From: Actinomycetes bacterium
GTDB taxonomy: Bacteria > Actinomycetota > Actinomycetes > Actinomycetales > Cellulomonadaceae
Assembly: GCA_023425905.1 (NCBI GenBank)
Contig: JAFABT010000062.1
Location: 1-8,775 of the forward strand
Direction: 5' to 3'
Length of the DNA: 8,775 nt
A model generated the notes under the pieces. The model saw only the letters and a list, made by a program, of their open reading frames with translations. It searched no databases and was not told the DNA's origin. Numbering within the stretch: position 1 is the first letter of the stretch; every line of letters starts with the position of its first letter. This document shows positions 6,486 to 8,775 of this stretch, in pieces. Both the position numbers and the translations under genes were made by a program.

Positions 6486-8573
6486 GTGCCACTCACGTCT
6501 CGCGCGATGGGCTGGCTGCGGACGACAGCCATCACCGCCGCTGTCGCACTCGCCCTGCCGACCGCGCTGCCCGCAGCCGCAACCACTCCCGGGCACCTCG
6601 CCGCGCCCGCCACCGCGTCGACCGTCCAGCCTGCGAGCACCCCGGTGCCGCACGTGGGCACGCCGTTCGTCTGGGGCAGCGGCACCGTCGGGGGCTCGCT
6701 CGAGGTCGTCTCCGCCGGGTGGACGGCCACCCCGGACACGACGACGTTCGCGTGGCTGCGCGACGGGCAGCCGATCGCGGGCGCGACCGGCCGGACCTAC
6801 TCCCCCGTCACCGCCGACCTCGGCGCGCTCCTCACGGTGCAGGAGACCGCGACGCTGGCCGGCTCGACGACGACCCTCACCTCGAACGCGGTACGCGTCG
6901 GCGAGGAGGGCCTGCAGGCCTATCGGCTCTCGGGCTTCGACGGTGTCGCCGACGTCGGCGGCACGCTCACCCCGAAGACGGCGACGTGGTACGACCCGCA
7001 GCCCACGTCGGTCACCTACGTCTGGATGCGGAACGACCAGCCGCTGCCGGGCCGTGTCGGCGGGTCGTACACGGTCACGGAGGCGGATCGCGGGACGACC
7101 ATCTCGGTGAAGCTCGTCGCGTCGCACGGGACCTACGGCGCGACGAGCGTCAAGAACGGAGCGGCGACGATCTACTTCGGCGACCTCACCGAGGACGCAC
7201 CCCCCACCCTCGCCGGGACGCCCCGTGTCGGTTCGACGCTCACGCTGCGCCTGGGCACGTCGACGCCCGAGGCGACCTCGGTGGACCCGGTGTGGGTCGT
7301 CGGCGGCAAGGTCGTCCAGCCCGACACGCCGGACGACCTCACCCTCACGCTGCGGCCCGAGCACGAGGGCAAGACCGTCACGGTCAACCAGCGGGTGTAC
7401 CGCCAGTGGTGGCGCGGCACGACCTTGCGGAGCCAGGTCCTCACGGTCGGGCCGGCCGACCTCACCCTCGTCGCGCAGCCGACGATCGTCGGCGTCCCGC
7501 TCCTCGGGAGCACCCTCACCGTGGCGGGTGCCGCCTGGAGCCCGGCGGCCGACCGCACGAGCGTGCAATGGCTGCGGGACGGGGTTGCCATCCGGGGCGC
7601 GACGTCGAACCGGTACGTCCCGGTCGCGGCCGACGTCGGCGCGACGCTCACCGCCCGGGTGACGCCCCACCTCGGGGACTACCCGCCGCTGCCCGCAGAG
7701 GCGGAGGTCGGGCCGATCGCGCCGGGCGACCTCGGTGCTCCGGTCGCGTCGGTCACGGGCCTCGTCGCCGCGGGCAGCACCGTGACGGTGTCGACGGGTG
7801 CGTGGCGCGCTCCGTCCCCGACGCTCAGCTACGCGTGGCTCGTCGACGGGAAGGTCGTGGCGGGCGCGACGACGGGCACCCTCCGACTCACGGCGGCGCA
7901 GGTCGGACGGCAGCTCACGGCACGGGTCACGGCCACGGCGCCCGGGTACCGGACGGCGTCCGTGACGACGCGCTCCGTTGCGGTGCAGCCGGAGCTCACG
8001 CCCGTCACAGCGCCGTCCGTCCGGGGGACCGCGAAGGTCGGTCGGACGCTCACCGGCAGGCCGGGGACGTGGTCCGTCCCCAGCGCCCGACTCTCCTACC
8101 AGTGGCTGCGGGGCAGCAAAGCGATCGCTGGCGCGACCGCACGCACCTACACCGTGACGAAGGCGGACATCGGCACGCGGCTCTCGCTGCGCGTGACGGC
8201 GACGACGACGGCGTCGGGTACCCGCTCGGCCACCGCCCGTGCGACGACGAAGGTCGCGAAGGTCGCCCCGAAGATCACCGTGGCCCTCGCGTCCTCGACC
8301 TCGACGACCACGCGCGCGACCGTGAAGGTCCGGGTCTCGGCCCCGGTCGTCACGAAGGCCGCGCGCGGAAAGGTGACGATCTCCTGGGGGACCAAGGCCT
8401 CGCAGCGCCGGACCCTCACGCTCACCGCGAAGCGCAAGGGCCGGGTGTCGTACCGGCTTCCTGTCCTGCGCACGAAGGGGACCTACCGCATCACGGTCCG
8501 GTTCACCCCGACGTCCACGCACGGCAGGTACCTCGCGAAGGCGACGACGAAGCGCGTGCTCAAGGTCCGCTGA
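6486..8573 (+). CDS. Secreted Ig-like repeat protein C, six modules and a basic tail
   Basis: The product is 695 residues. The signal peptide covers residues 1 to about 32: R6/R12, hydrophobic AITAAVALALPTAL, Ala-rich cleavage region. A short Thr/Ala/Pro linker follows. Six Ig-like modules lie near 56-138, 143-231, 232-322, 323-413, 414-501 and 502-590. Modules 1, 4 and 6 keep the WLRDG/QWLRG core. Module 2 has VWMRNDQPL, module 5 AWLVDGKVVAGAT, and module 3 is the most diverged (VWVVGGKVV). The last module has VTKADIG, as in A and B. Residues 591-695 are the basic tail (12 Lys, 14 Arg, no Asp/Glu). There is no Cys in the protein and no sorting signal or transmembrane anchor. It is paralogous to A and B but more distant, with its own promoter and terminator. 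An exported, envelope-associated adhesive or structural role is inferred; no enzyme motif is seen. Confidence 0.85.
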   Translation: MPLTSRAMGWLRTTAITAAVALALPTALPAAATTPGHLAAPATASTVQPASTPVPHVGTPFVWGSGTVGGSLEVVSAGWTATPDTTTFAWLRDGQPIAGATGRTYSPVTADLGALLTVQETATLAGSTTTLTSNAVRVGEEGLQAYRLSGFDGVADVGGTLTPKTATWYDPQPTSVTYVWMRNDQPLPGRVGGSYTVTEADRGTTISVKLVASHGTYGATSVKNGAATIYFGDLTEDAPPTLAGTPRVGSTLTLRLGTSTPEATSVDPVWVVGGKVVQPDTPDDLTLTLRPEHEGKTVTVNQRVYRQWWRGTTLRSQVLTVGPADLTLVAQPTIVGVPLLGSTLTVAGAAWSPAADRTSVQWLRDGVAIRGATSNRYVPVAADVGATLTARVTPHLGDYPPLPAEAEVGPIAPGDLGAPVASVTGLVAAGSTVTVSTGAWRAPSPTLSYAWLVDGKVVAGATTGTLRLTAAQVGRQLTARVTATAPGYRTASVTTRSVAVQPELTPVTAPSVRGTAKVGRTLTGRPGTWSVPSARLSYQWLRGSKAIAGATARTYTVTKADIGTRLSLRVTATTTASGTRSATARATTKVAKVAPKITVALASSTSTTTRATVKVRVSAPVVTKAARGKVTISWGTKASQRRTLTLTAKRKGRVSYRLPVLRTKGTYRITVRFTPTSTHGRYLAKATTKRVLKVR
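6651..8255 (+). repeat. Tandem Ig-like modules of protein C
   Basis: This stretch holds six modules. Only the last keeps the exact CAGTGGCTGCG 11-mer (8100); module 4 has CAATGGCTGCG (7566). The DNA repeats are therefore more eroded than in A and B, which points to an older duplication. Confidence 0.8.
8256..8570 (+). other. Basic C-terminal domain of protein C
   Basis: Residues 591-695 align to the tails of A and B without a gap: from the KVAKV junction the three have the same length to the stop. They share GKVTI-WG, YRLP-LR and I-TVRFTPT positions, but many residues differ, while the absence of Asp/Glu is kept. Confidence 0.7.
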
Positions 8574-8592
8574 GCCCCGCCCGCCCGCCACC

Positions 8593-8636
8593 CGGGGGAT
8601 GGGTGTCCGCCGATGTCCGCGGATGCTCATCCCCCG
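8593..8636 (+). terminator. Long-stem terminator after gene C
   Basis: Positions 8593-8610 pair with 8619-8636 as an uninterrupted 18-bp stem, including three G-T (G-U) pairs, around an 8-nt loop. The base of the stem is CGGGGGATG with CATCCCCCG. It starts 19 bp after the gene C stop and has no T-tract. It separates gene C from the promoter of the next gene. Confidence 0.8.
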
Positions 8637-8658
8637 CGCCGTCACCTGCCTCGGTGGC

Positions 8659-8664
8659 TAGGGT
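8659..8664 (+). promoter_or_regulatory. -10 box (TAGGGT) for a leaderless amidase transcript
   Basis: TAGGGT ends 6 nt before the ATG at 8671, so transcription would start at or beside the A of the start codon. No good -35 hexamer is seen. The same TAGGGT is the best -10 candidate of the TM2 gene. Confidence 0.55.
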
Positions 8665-8670
8665 CGACAG

Positions 8671-8775
8671 ATGGCCGATCTCCACGACCTCACCGCCCTC
8701 GCCCTTGCCCGAGCCGTGCGCGACGGCGAGGTCGGCGCGGTCGAGGTCACCGAGCACGCCCTCGAGCGCGCGGCA
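8671..8775 (+). CDS. Probable amidase (amidase-signature family), N-terminal fragment
   Basis: Only the first 35 codons are in the window: MADLHDLTALALARAVRDGEVGAVEVTEHALERAA. The pattern of a DLTA-x-x-LA start, then a charged helix with R-x-GEV-x-x-VEV-x-x-H-x-L-x-R-x, is typical of the N-terminal helices of amidase-signature enzymes such as GatA and other amidases, which hydrolyse amide bonds with a Ser-cisSer-Lys triad. The triad and glycine-rich region lie beyond the end, so neither substrate nor activity can be judged. The ATG is supported by the -10 box just upstream, which would make the message leaderless; no strong Shine-Dalgarno is present. Confidence 0.6.
   Translation, partial: MADLHDLTALALARAVRDGEVGAVEVTEHALERAA

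Noticed and set aside
6381..8645. A 754-codon open frame on the minus strand opposite gene C
   Set aside because: It has the same Arg/Gly-rich antisense composition, runs through the terminator hairpin and has no recognisable domain.

Overview
The window is very GC-rich, with strong G/C bias at third codon positions, GTG starts and TAGGGT-type -10 boxes. It looks like a chromosomal stretch of a high-GC actinobacterium. The secreted repeat proteins and the actinobacterial PIN-PhoH protein suggest Micrococcales (a Cellulomonas, Sanguibacter or Oerskovia-like organism), but the sequence alone does not fix the genus.

Layout. Position 9-242 (-) is a small TM2-domain membrane protein. A 367-bp divergent intergenic region follows, with two adjacent inverted repeats that look like regulatory sites. 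Position 610-2715 (+) and 2743-4656 (+) are two secreted Ig-like repeat proteins, called A and B here, 27 bp apart and probably one operon. A perfect 14-bp-stem hairpin at 4662-4693 serves as terminator between B and the convergent gene. Position 4700-6109 (-) is a PIN-PhoH protein (phoH2), with a possible short leader ORF at 6139-6237. A second divergent intergenic region precedes 6486-8573 (+), a third secreted Ig-like repeat protein (C). C ends at an 18-bp-stem terminator hairpin (8593-8636). The window closes with the first 35 codons of a probable amidase (8671 onward, +), apparently transcribed without a leader.

A, B and C are paralogues. Each has a signal peptide, five or six cysteine-free Ig-like modules of about 90 residues built around a QWLRDG core, and a C-terminal domain of about 105 residues with 24-26 Lys/Arg and no Asp or Glu. 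None has a sortase motif, lipobox or C-terminal membrane helix. My inference is that they are exported and held at the envelope, or on another polyanion, by the basic tail while the Ig-like stalk projects outward. The upstream regions of A and C share a CAGAATCCTC element followed by different short palindromes, which hints at related but separately controlled promoters. phoH2 lies between the paralogues and has no evident functional link to them.

No RNA genes, insertion sequences, CRISPR arrays or prophage genes were seen. The least described elements are the paralogous repeat-protein family with its all-basic tail, the palindromes before A and C, and the small ORF and hairpins in front of phoH2.
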